Shown here piece by piece: positions 45,771 to 55,774 of a DNA stretch of 64,000 bases. Where the stretch lies: NCBI GenBank assembly GCA_036936605.1, contig JAUPFV010000002.1, positions 267,042,770-267,106,769 on the forward strand, written 5' to 3'. Under the pieces are notes generated by a model. It was not told the DNA's origin and made no database searches. It was given only the letters and a program-made list of their open reading frames with translations. Source of the DNA: Limnanthes douglasii subsp. nivea (Eukaryota > Streptophyta > Magnoliopsida > Brassicales > Limnanthaceae). Both the position numbers and the translations under genes were made by a program. The first letter of the stretch is position 1. Every line of letters starts with the position of its first letter.

Positions 45771-47445
45771 GTTTAGATTAAGAATTTGATCATTCTCTTC
45801 TGACCATCTCCTTATTCATCTCTAGGAATCAACGTTCAAATTCCAACTTAAAACTAAAGAAATTCTCCAAACTTAAATTAGTATAGTACCTTACTAATAA
45901 TTCATTTTTAGATTTTGTACAACCATACAAAGTTTTGTTAGAACATTAACACGTTTGTGATAAAACAAAAGAATCAAGTTTTATTTTATGTAACACTATA
46001 AAGAGTTCCATAAAAACATCAAATATTGTGGTGTAAATGAATAATTATGTTTAAGCTTCCATAGGATCATATTCAATTTTTTTAATGTTTAAATATGAAC
46101 TATTATAACAAGAATGAAAATTTATGTAAAATTATTAAATTAAGATATTCAGAAGATGTTGCACTAATCAAGTTTCATTCAAAGTGAAAAGATAGACCTT
46201 TTAAGAGATCATTTACTTCATAAGTTTGTAAATGATTCTTTTAAGGTAAACTTTGCACATCTTGCATACTTCAGAAATTAAGCTTCATTAAATGACTATT
46301 AAGATCAATTATTTATGGATTGTAGCATTATGAAACCTTGGCACGCGCACGCGCACACACACACACACAAAATACACGCACACATACATACATATATATA
46401 AATATATATTACAATTTAAGAACTCTATTAATTAAGAATTATGATTTTAAAATTTTAATCAATCAATAAAAAGATTAACGGCTCTGTAATAATCATATTC
46501 AGATCTAATATATTCAAGAGTTTATAACAATTAAAAATTTATTTATGATATTAAATTATGGTCTCATTAGTTATAATATACCAAAATTGTAATCACTTTT
46601 GGTTTTGAGATTATATTAGTAGAACATTATGAACTTCATTAATTTAGTTGGAGTAGATTCAAATTTAGAGGTTTTTATCGTATTAATTAGTATAAATTAA
46701 AGTAACTTGCTTCATGCCATCAATAAAATTTCGTTAATGATATTAAATCTAAATTTTATTGGTGAAGTGTCTAATGTATTAGAGAACCAAGAATAATAAA
46801 GATTAATCTTGATAATCTCGTGGGTTTATAACAGAAGATACACATTATTAGCATGCTAAAGAATGATGGTATAAAAATGACACATCTCTAGTTTGCTTGA
46901 ATTAATTTTAAGATAAGTTTTTTTAGTCAAACATCACAATATATATTCAAAAAAAATTAAGAGGTACAAAGGATCCTATACGCTTTGATAATTGAACTTT
47001 TGATGTATGTTCATGGTTAATTTAGGATAATATATAAATTTAATCTTAAGTAATACTTAAGTGATTCCAGAGATGAACCATTTTACATATGAGATAGGTC
47101 ATCATATAAAAAGTATCCAGCATCGAATGATGACATACATGAAATTAAAAAATTAAGAAGATCACTTAATTGTATATTTTATTAGGAACACAATTTGTAG
47201 CATAGTCGATAACATTCAATAAATAAAATAAAGATAGATAAAATAAAATAAACTTAGTTAGTTCATTTGAGATTGCAGTAAAATGGAAAGATTTATCTTT
47301 CTCTTTCCATTTATTTCTACTAAGAGTTCAACGTCCATAGTTCATGAATATTCACGTATACGTTCTTAGTTTAGAGGATAATAAGATTCACTCGGAGTAT
47401 GCTTTCAGTATAATTTTTATTTCAATTCATAATTGAATTCATACC
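45771..47445. other. AT-rich sequence without genes
   Basis: About 1.7 kb of strongly AT-rich DNA with no credible open frame. A purine/pyrimidine microsatellite rich in CA and then TA lies at 46343-46410. A perfect-looking short inverted repeat, gaaagatttatctttc, lies near 47287-47302. Confidence 0.5.
46343..46410. repeat. CA/TA-rich microsatellite
   Basis: The tract runs gcgcacacacacacacacac, then aatacacgcacacatacata, then catatatataaatatatat. It is interrupted, unlike the pure tract at 21535. Confidence 0.85.
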
Positions 47446-47865
47446 TGATGAACTCAGATAGTTCTTAGGTTAGTTCAGATGCGGAAATGTTCGTAGGAGG
47501 GTGTTTGTGTAAGAAATATTCGTATCAGATACTTATAGTCAGAAAATCAGTATTTTGTAGAGAGGGAAAGAGAGAAAATGAATACATGTAACAATAATTG
47601 ACTAATCATTGACCTTTTTCTCAAAAGAGAATGTCATTTATATAGTACATGAGGTGAATAGTAAAATTACATGATTACCATTTTCTACGTGGATTTCTCA
47701 CCCCACTCTTTTATTCTTTACAAACAAGTCCTAGGGGTATATCATTTAGCCCTTTTATTTCTTATGTTTGCTTTAATTTAGTCCTTACACATTAAATACA
47801 TGAATTTAGTCTTTATATTCAATATAATAAACCTTGTTATTATCTATATTTTCCTTCCTTTATGA
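47446..47865 (-). repeat. Minus-strand gypsy LTR (element H)
   Basis: Read on the minus strand, a ggactggggggctac tract (47866-47880) is followed by TCATAAAGG. This is the same junction as the polypurine tract/LTR of C and D, with the TG changed to TC. The unit ends GAGTTCATCA at 47446, giving 420 bp. A tactatataaatgac promoter box lies near 47638-47648. It belongs to a different family from D's LTR. Confidence 0.65.
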
Positions 47866-48105
47866 GTAGCCCCCCAGTCCTTGTGAAGATATCTGAATGA
47901 GGACTGATTGGTGAATGCCAAATTTCTTCGATTGTCCTTCTGTACTTCTCCCTGGATTTTTCTTACCTCATGATATGATCGGACGACTTCGTTAATTGTG
48001 TTCCATAAATAAATTTCTTTTGGTAAACCCCTCGGATTGCATGGTATGGAAATTGTTCGAATTTTTGACCTCACCTCTGGTCATGATGACCTCACCTAAG
48101 TTATT
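47866..48105 (-). other. 3' end of minus-strand gypsy element H
   Basis: This contains the polypurine tract (47866-47880) and about 220 bp of upstream internal sequence of element H. No gene is recognised. It is fused at about 48106-48150 to the plus-strand pol of element D. Confidence 0.5.
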
Positions 48106-48149
48106 ATTTCTTTTAAGGAATTTAAGGAAAAGTTAACCTCTCTCCAGAA

Positions 48150-48950
48150 TTTAAGGAAAAGTTATATGCTTTTTTATCTGATAAACTTGATATGTTTGCT
48201 TGGTGTGCACAGGATGTCACTAGAGTGCCGTCGGAAATCATGTGTCATAAACTTGCGATACGACTTGATGTCTGACCCATAGTCCAGAAAAGAAGACCTG
48301 TCTCCCCGGAAAAGGCCACGACAATTCTGTTGGAGGTCGAGAGGCTACTGAGCATAGGCCATATTCGCGAGTCGCATTATCCCATGTGGGCGTCGAATCC
48401 AGTGTTGGTACGAAAGAAGAATGGAAAGTGGAGAATGTGTGTTGATTTCACGGATTTAAACAGAGCTTGTCCTAAATATCCATTCCCCGTGCCTCGCATC
48501 GATCAGTTAGTGGATTCGAACTCCAGAAATCGACTGTTGTCATTTATGGACGCTTACTCAGGATACAACCAAATCCGATTAGCCGCTAACGATGAGGAAA
48601 GCACTTCTTTTATTACCGGGCGTGGTTTATACTGCTACAGGGTCATGCCGTTCGGATTAAAAAATACGGGGGCAACTTATCAGCGCCTAGTCAATAAAAC
48701 CTTTGAGGGGCAGATTGGGCGGAACATGGAGGCCTATATCGATGACATGCTAGTCAAAAGTGCACGGGACGAAGACCATTTCGCCGACTTAGCAGAGACA
48801 TTCCGATATTTAAGCAGAGTCAATCTAAAACTCAATCCGGAGAAGTGCATTTTCGGGGTGAGGTCAGGAAAATTTCTCGGTTACATGATCAGCGAAAAAG
48901 GCATCAAGGCAGATCCAGAACAGATAAAAGCTCTGATCACGATAAAAGCC
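48150..48950 (+). pseudogene. pol: Reverse transcriptase of element D
   Basis: The reading enters before reverse transcriptase (EFKEKLYAFLSDKLDMFAW, about 48152-48208) and has a stop at about 48272. The frame is then open from 48330: GHIRESHYPMWASNPVLVRK, RMCVDFTDLNRACPKYPFPV, LLSFMDAYSGYNQIRL, SFITGRGLYCYRVMPFGLKN. The catalytic loop YIDDMLVKSARDE (48738-48776) is intact. Domain order is normal up to SEKGIKADPEQIKALITI, where a deletion joins it to RNase H. Confidence 0.88.
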
Positions 48951-49600
48951 CAAGTTTTAGCTGATTTCTTAGTCGAGTTCCATTTGAATAGAGAGGAAAA
49001 AGAAATCCATGACTTTGTTGATGGAGCGGAATGGGTGGTACGGATAGATAGGGGGTCGAACATCTCGGGAAGTGGGACCGGTGTTCAATTGATCTCCCCA
49101 GAAGGGATAGCTATGTTCCAAGCCATTCGTTTCGGTTTTAAGGCTACTAATAATGAAGCTGAGTATGAAGCTGCATTAACAGGCTTGCGTTTGGCTCAGA
49201 TATGTGGGACTCAAAAGATTAAACTGGTCAGTGATTCACAATTGGTGATAAAATAAGCTTTGGGAGAGTCCGAAGCCAGGAAGGATAAGCTGATACAGTA
49301 TCTGAAGATATTGAAAGGTTTAGCATCTGAGTTTGAGGAAGTCAAGTATGAGCATGTTCGAAGAGAATTAAATGCTGTCCCAGATTCTCTCGCCTCCGCT
49401 TCGCGAACGGAGGGTTACCCTTCGGTTTTGGTTCAGGAGCGCCCCTCGATCTTGGTTGATGAGGAGCATACAATAAGCATCCTGAAGGAAAGTAATGTGA
49501 TTACGGATGATTGGAGGTCGACGATTATCGATTTTCTTGTCCATGATACTTTACCCGCCGAAAAGCACGAGGCTAGGAAAATCAGGTTCAAGTCTGATGA
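48951..49600 (+). pseudogene. pol: RNase H of element D, joined in frame to reverse transcriptase
   Basis: The frame continues from ALITI straight to KAQVLADFLVEFHL at about 48948-48990. In A and B these two points are about 550 bases apart, so the thumb/connection domain is deleted without loss of frame. RNase H follows: EWVVRIDRGSNISGSGTGV (first Asp kept), TNNEAEYEAALTGL (Glu) and LVSDSQLVIK (Asp). A CAA to TAA change stops it at 49254. The frame then continues to about 49600 through the integrase linker (LPAEKHEARKIRFKS), where foreign sequence begins. Confidence 0.85.
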
Positions 49601-50132
49601 GTCCGAATCCAGGACATCTCCCCGGAAGGGCAGGTCAGTGTAAATTCTCTCCGAGTACCGGACAGATCATTTGGACCGGACAGATCATTTGGACCGGACA
49701 GATCACTTCGAAACAATGTGAGCCTAAGGCTGTTCGAACTATGACAAAAGTACTAAAAAACCTAAACACTTCCTGACTAAGCTGTCTGTCCTCCTGCTTA
49801 GAACTCATGGGTCTTTAAACATGACCCGGGTCCATTAAACTTGACCCGAAAGCCCATAAGGGCCCAAACCTCACACTATAAATGCTCAACCACCAGCATT
49901 AACTTCTAATAATGAAAATTAACTGCTACCAAGCTGCTTAATTATCTCTCCACCTTGAAACACCCTTACACCACCTTGAAACACCCTTACACCACCTTGA
50001 AACACCCTTACACCACCTTTAAACACCCTTACACCACCGTTAAACACCCCTGTACCACTTTGATACTCCACTTAAAATTACTAACCTACCCTCGGGCTAT
50101 TTTTATCCACACCAAAGTCTCATGGCTATATT
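49601..50132. other. Insertion of unknown origin in pol of element D
   Basis: About 530 bp separate two pol codons that are adjacent in related elements. The insert has an 18-bp unit (accggacagatcatttgg) three times at 49658-49712 and a 21-bp unit about five times at 49950-50050. A tataaatg box lies near 49888. It has no open gene and no clear terminal inverted repeat. It may be a small nonautonomous element or an old LTR fragment. Confidence 0.65.
49950..50050 (+). repeat. 21-bp minisatellite
   Basis: The unit caccttgaaacacccttaca repeats with a 21-bp period about five times. The last copies diverge (cctttaaacaccc, cgttaaacacccc). Confidence 0.9.
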
Positions 50133-51266
50133 TCGCTGGGAGGAGTGCTGTATAAGAAATCTCTGAGTCGCCCGTTATTGAGGTGTTTGAATAAGCCTGA
50201 GTCACAAATCGTCCTGTCTGAACTACATGGGGAAGGTTCTGCCCATTGTGGGTATAAGGCATTAATTCGAAGAGTGTTCCTGACTGGCTACTATTGGCCT
50301 ACTGTTGCTGCTGATGCAAAATAATTAGTAAGACGATGTGACACATGCCAGCGCTATGCAAATGTAATCCACAAACATGGGGTGTTACTGGAAAGTATTT
50401 CAGAGGCAGTCCCATTTGACAGATGGGGCATTGATCTAGTTGGGCCCTTACCAATGGCGTCTGGGGGCAGACAGACTATAATCGTAGCAGTCGATTTTTC
50501 TAAGTGTGTAGAGACAGAGCCGCTAGCAGGAACAAGGGCCAAAGATGTGATCAAGTTTGTCGTGTCTAACATTTGTTGTCGTTTTGGTGTACCATTGCAG
50601 ATCACAACGGACAACGGACCTCAGTTCGATAACAAGGAGTTCCAAAGTTTCTGTGTATCGAGGGGTATACGACAATGTTTTTCTGCACCATTTCACCCTC
50701 AGGCTAATGGGCAAGTAGAGGTGACTAATCGCACGATTCTCGATGGTTTGAAAAATAACTTGGAAGGGAAAGCGGGAAAATAGCCCGACTATTTGCAGGA
50801 AGTGTTGTGGGCATACCGGACGACTCCGCGAACGGCCAGTGCTATGTCTCCATTTGCCTTAGTCTATGGAATGGATGCCGTTGTCCCTCCAGAGATTCTT
50901 TTTCCCTCACATCGTGTAGCAACATATGCCTCCGACACGAATGACCAGAGTAGAGCACTGGCTTTAGACTTGGTTGAAGAAAAGAGACAGCAAGCACAGT
51001 TGACATCCCTCCATTATCAAACTCTCATGAGGAGTCGATACACGTCTAAGGTAAAACACAGAGATTTTAAGGTAGGGGACAAAGTCCTACGTAAAGTTTT
51101 CTTGCACACTAAAGACAAGAGTTTAGGAAAGTTGGGACCGAATTGGAAAGGTCCCTATGAGGTCACAGAGAAGATAAAACCAGCCACAAACCGATTAAAA
51201 GACAAGGAAGGGCGATATCTCCGTCTCCCTTGGAACATTGAGCACTTAAAATTGTATCTTGATTGA
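50133..51266 (+). pseudogene. pol: Integrase of element D
   Basis: Pol resumes with LGGVLYKKSLSRPLLRCLNK. The zinc domain has ELHGEGSAHCGYKAL (50220-50265) and RRCDTCQRYAN (50332-50362). The core has the catalytic residues in WGIDLVGPLP (Asp, 50427-50456), TTDNGPQFDN (Asp, 50602-50632) and GQVEVTNRT (Glu, 50708-50735). Stops replace Glu at 50322 and Trp at 50781. The C-terminal frame (50793-51263) is complete and ends LPWNIEHLKLYLD. Apart from the stops it is the best preserved gypsy integrase in the window. Confidence 0.88.
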
Positions 51267-51334
51267 CGAGCTAGCTAGCAACTAGTGTTTGTATTTTTTC
51301 TTCTTCTTTGTATCCCATAGAACGAAATTTAGCG

Positions 51335-51385
51335 AGGGCACACTCTTTCCTACCCTGTTAGGCACAGGAAGGTTTTAATGAGGTG
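51335..51385 (+). other. Conserved noncoding block after integrase, element D
   Basis: The bases gcacactctttcctaccctg and aggaaggttttaatgagg match the blocks in A and relic G. It lies about 70 bp after the end of pol and just before the tandem array. Confidence 0.65.
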
Positions 51386-51427
51386 TTTCGATGAGCTGCT
51401 TCAATATAAAGAATTCTTTGCCTTGAC

Positions 51428-51958
51428 TATTTTTTGGGTTACAGTAACACGTGCCTCGAATTCTTGTCTCTTCGAACTATTTTTTGGGTCACAGTAACAT
51501 GTGCCTCGAATTCTTGTCTCTTCGAACTATTTTTTGGGTCACATTAACATGTTCCTCGAATTCTTGTCTCTTCGAACTATTATTTGGGTCACATTATTGC
51601 GTGCCTCGAATTTTATTTGACTTTATCAATATTCGGGTCACATTAATGTGTGCCTCGAATTTTATTTGACTTTATCAATATTCGGGTCACATTAATGTGT
51701 GCCTCGAATTTTATTTGACTTTATCAATATTCGGGTCACATTAATGTGTGCCTCGAATTTTATTTGACTTTATCAATATTCGGGTCACATTAATGTGTGC
51801 CTCGAATTTTATTTGACTTTATTAATATTCGGGTCACATTAATGTGTGCCTCGAATTTTATTTGACTTTATTAATATTTGGGACACATTAATGTGTGCCT
51901 CGAATTTTATTTAACTTTATTAATATTTGGGTCACAATAATGTGACTCAAGATATTGT
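51428..51958 (+). repeat. 49/50-bp tandem array in element D
   Basis: Eleven or so units run head to tail. The first three or four are 50 bp long (gaactattttttgggtcaca...) and the later ones 49 bp (attcgggtcacattaatgtg...). All share gtgcctcgaatt. The later copies are nearly identical, pointing to recent expansion by unequal exchange or slippage. Arrays in this 3' region of Tat elements are known as a source of new satellite repeats. Confidence 0.95.
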
Positions 51959-52257
51959 CTCTCCAAAATTATCAGGTAGGTCCTAATAATGCATTCCTCG
52001 AATTCCATTTTCCTGACCCATTCTTAATCTGAGTATTTTTGTTTGGTTCGAAGGGTTTGTCTCTTCGGATTATTGATAAGAACATAATATTTGGTGCCTT
52101 GGATTGAACTTATACTTAAAATTAACAATTGGTTACTTGCCTTACAAAGTTAAAACATGCCTTACAAAATCAGCGCATTACAATATGCCTTAGTCACATT
52201 ACAATAAGAAGCCTTATAGGGCCATACAAAAAACATTAACTCCTTATGCATCTTCTC
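51959..52257. other. Noncoding gap between array and antisense gene, element D
   Basis: About 300 bases without a gene. A cttacaaa/ccttacaaaatc segment repeats near 52138-52210. It would hold the 3' untranslated regions of both converging transcripts. Confidence 0.5.
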
Positions 52258-55102
52258 TCAGTCTGAATGTTTTGAGGAGACACTCCCCTCAGCCTCTGAG
52301 TCTTCACTGTCACTTACTACTATATTGGGAGGACGAAGTTCTGAGGGGACAAGTTTCCAAAAACTCCCCAAGTTATATTCGGGATGCTCAGCATGGATTT
52401 GGGTAAGTAAACCAACTCGAGTAGTGGCATCCCGGGCCTTCAGCTTACTTGTGCACGTAGCTGCATAAGCATCCACAACTTTATCTTTCTCTTCCTCGAC
52501 TTGTCTAGGAAAGTTCTCAACCCATTTAAGTAACTGATCTTGATCTTCTTTCACCCTCCTAAAGCTCTCGGTACACTCTGCGAATCCATCGCATGCCAAA
52601 CAATGCCCTTTTTTGTACTCAGCTATCAATAGCTCTTGAGCATCAGTCTTCTTTTTATAAAAGTCCCTCTCTTCTTGGCAACACCTCTCCAGCATTATCA
52701 CATAATTTTCGGAGGCAGATAGGCGCTCGTACAAGGCATCGGCTTGGCCCTCGATCACTGCATGTTGCTTCTTGGCCTCTTCAAGCTGAGAGGCAGCTAA
52801 CAGCGATTTAAACTTATAGTGATTTTTGCGCTTCTCAAGGTGCCGCATCTTTTTTCCCCTATTAACTGAGGTATGTAGCAATTTTCGAAGGGACAGTGAG
52901 AATTCATCGTCTAAAGGAACTTCGAAGGAGCTCGATGGAGACCCTAATGCTGCAGAATCAAACTCAGAAAACCCACCTCCAAGAGTGTCTGGATCAATGT
53001 GCTAAGGAGGGTTTCTCCGAGGGATGGGAAGAGGTACTTTCCTTGGGTGAGTGGCCACCTTTGTCCTCAGGTTCACTTGATATTTCTTGGACCTTTTTGT
53101 CTAGAGCGGTCTCCTGATCGTCATCAAGCGTCTAACCATCCTCGGATAATTCTTGGATGGGTTCGAGGACACCCTTACCTTTCCTATCTCTTGTCCTGGC
53201 ATCCTTTTTTTATGGAAGGATGGGAGTAGAGGGAGGAGGGATAGAGTCCGACGACCCAACATTGTTCGGTGGAGGAGGAATGGCGTTCGACGACCCAACA
53301 TTGTTCGAGGGAGGAGGCCCTTGGGTGTTGACCGTTCCTTCAGGATTGAGCTATTGATTCATTGATCATCTTTTGGAGGATCCCTAAGATGACTCTGCGA
53401 ACGTGAGCGCTTGGGAAGATATACCACTATGTCTTTTTGGCTACAGTGCTCCATCACTTCTCGCTCCGAGGGAGGAGCCATCAATCCTCTCATGCTAATT
53501 CGGTCGAGGGGATTGAGCCTCCACAATCGACTCCTGCAGAGATTGTTATTTGTGAAGCAGAGACGAAATCGGTTGTCCCAGTGCTCTTTTGCCCACAAGC
53601 GAAGTTTGGTGAACACATTTGTGGCACCCTCAACGTAGTGAGAATAGGGCTTTGATATCCCAGTCATATCTGCAACAAGTAGCCAATATCAAGACCAGTC
53701 ACAATCTAAAATTCGAGGAAGGATAAATAATTTCGAAGGATAGGCACTTACATTTATTAGTCCACATCAGAGAGAGTTTGTGAGGGTTCGAGGGAGTGGC
53801 CTCTGACCCGGTCTCCCAACAACTAGAGATAAACAAAAACTACTGCCTCCATTTCTTGTCAACCTCTAGTAGATCTCTCAGGATTTTTTGTCCTCGATTG
53901 AAAGTCAGTAAGTAAAAGGGAAAGAAAGGATTCCTGGCCAAACCAGCAAGGCCAATGAGTTGCTCTAACGAAAATTCATGACCTGAGAGCCTCGAGGCCA
54001 TGATGCAGGCCATCAGAGTAAACCACATGTTGAGACCAACCTGTGAAGGACAAAGGTCTATCTTCGTGAAATATTCGATGACGAAGGGGTCTAAGGGATA
54101 CCTTAGCCCCCAGTTCATGATCTCTGTATATACCACCAACTCGTTGTCCCTCACTGACAAAGGCGTCTCTCCTTCCGAGGGAAATCTGATGGTAATATAG
54201 GAAGGGATGCACCATCGAGTCCTCAGCATCGCCTCTTCGTATTTCGAAAAATACTTGTATCTGATGTTGGAAAGAGCCACCATATGTTTATTTTCGATGC
54301 CCCGAATATTGCGACCAACAAAACTGTCTAGTTCCAAGGGTAGCACGATGCCCCCTTTCGATTTTGGAGCAATCCGACGGGCTTGCTCTTCGGATATTGT
54401 TTGGGACGAGGATGTTGCATTATTCGAAGAACCTAAAGAGGGGATCACATGCACTTTTGGTTCGAGAGGCGTTGTGGGAGGTTTTTTCCTTTTGGCATCT
54501 CGACTCTCATTTCGCCTATTTAGCATATCCTCTTCGGTGATGAGCGTTTTCGAAGGCGAAAATTGAGTCCCATGAACGGTCATGGATGGAGTAGAAGGTA
54601 GAGTCGACTCATCTACGTCATTTCTTTGGGGAGGACTGTTAGAGGTCCGATGAGGGCTTGTGGATATTCATGGAGGACTGGTAGAGGTTCGAGGAGGTCT
54701 GGAAGATGTTCGAAGAGGGCTAGCAGATGTTTGGGGGAGATTTTCGAGGGCTGCTGGTGAAGTAGGCTCCCGAATGACCAGGGGCGTCTCCCTGGCACGT
54801 TTTCGCTCATGCGAGCTTTTCCTATCCTTGTGAGATTTATTTCTCTTCCCGGACGAGTGTTTGTGCTGCCTGTCTTTACCCATTTTGTCGAGGGGGGTAG
54901 AATCACTATGAAGGCTTTGTCGAGCGACCTCGAGGGGGATAATTGCAGTCGAATCTATTGAGGGAGGCCAGGTACCAAAGAAAGTAGTAGTCGATGGTGG
55001 GGGTTGAGGCATCACGTCTTCTCCAGCAGCAACTCTCTCTTCGAACCTCTTACTGATCAACAACCAATCAGGAATCCGACGGGGTTTGCTCGCCAGCTTT
55101 AT
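52258..55102 (-). pseudogene. Antisense extra gene of element D, best preserved copy
   Basis: Compared with B, the start codon position at 55102 reads ATA, an apparent loss of ATG. The first exon runs to 53752 through a basic, Ser/Pro-rich N-terminus with a single in-frame TGA (about 54670). Between 54583 and 53840 it is open for 247 codons. That part holds the shared domain: GGIVLPLELDSFVGR, GETPLSVRDNELVVYTE, NWGLRYPLDPFVIEYFTKID and MACIMASRLSGHEFSLEQL. After a stop near 53840 and an intron (53670-53751) come LRLWAKEHWDNRFRLCF and a basic region. A coiled-coil frame (52881-52258) follows, with LGSFWKLVPSELRPPN and an acidic tail. Function unknown; the domain resembles Pfam's putative gypsy type transposon family. 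Confidence 0.78.
53670..53751 (-). other. Probable intron in the antisense gene of element D
   Basis: On the minus strand the donor is aaat|gtaagtgcc and the acceptor cttgttgcag|atatgac, 82 nt. Both fit the plant consensus well. The split is phase 1 and keeps the frame into MTGISKPYSHYVEG. Confidence 0.72.
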
Positions 55103-55153
55103 CTCTCTAGAAATGTTTGAACAAAAGTTGAGTTAATGAGGAGAGAAGGTCAG

Positions 55154-55161
55154 TATTTATA
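55154..55161 (-). promoter_or_regulatory. TATA box for the antisense gene of element D
   Basis: The minus strand reads cacctaTAAATActgacc with a TATAAATA core, 52 bp before the presumed start at 55102. It is nearly the same as the box in element B. Confidence 0.68.
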
Positions 55162-55774
55162 GGTGAAGTTGGGCTTTCCTGACAGATCAGGCCCGGGGAC
55201 TTTTTTTGGTGTTTGGCTAGGGACATTATGGTCCATATAGGTATGAACTATCCTGACACCAGCCACACGGGAAGATGAAGAGTTTTCGTAGTCAGAAAAT
55301 GTCAGGGGAAGATGAAGAGTTTTATGTCAGAAAATGTCAGGGGAATAGGGAACGTTTTCAAAAAAGATATGTTGACAGATATGGTTGTTTAATGACGTCA
55401 TGATAAAGATTAATCCTGGCACACCTTTTAGCCTTGATTTGAAATCATTCGGGGCACTGATACAGTCAAAGTCGAGGGGCTTATATGGCTAAAATGGTGC
55501 AAGGATTGGGGGGCTACCCGGTTATCAGGAGAAATTCGAAGAAAAGATGTTGCTCGAAGAGCAATTTTCGAGGAGCGATTTATGGCTTCGATAGTTCGAG
55601 GCAAATTGCGGAAATTCGAAGAAATAAAATGTTCGAGAAAGATGTTTTGATTTTTGAGATTCGAGGAAAATGGTTTTTGCCTTTCGAAGGTAACTATTCG
55701 AGGGTGTGTGAAGTGAGCAATCAGAGAATTATTCAGTCCCAGTAAAATAACTTTTACTAGGATTGGGGGGCTAC
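55162..55774. other. Noncoding interval before the 3' LTR of element D
   Basis: About 610 bases with no credible gene; an 86-codon plus frame at 55485 shows no domain. The segment aattcgaagaa recurs near 55530 and 55610. The right end, gattggggggctac (55761-55774), is the plus-strand primer tract. Confidence 0.5.

Noticed and set aside
47844..48074. Minus-strand 76-codon frame
   Set aside because: It overlaps the polypurine tract and noncoding tail of element H and matches no known domain.
51428..51958. Regular repeats that could suggest a CRISPR array
   Set aside because: The units are contiguous with no unique spacers, lie inside a plant retrotransposon, and have a 49/50-bp period. It is a tandem repeat.
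53153..53365. Plus-strand Arg/Gly-rich frames
   Set aside because: They are shadows of the Pro/Ser-rich and basic part of D's antisense gene on the minus strand.
53840..54583. The long minus-strand frame as a host gene inside the repeats
   Set aside because: It is the same antisense gene found at the same position in A, B and C, and lies between pol and 3' LTR of element D.
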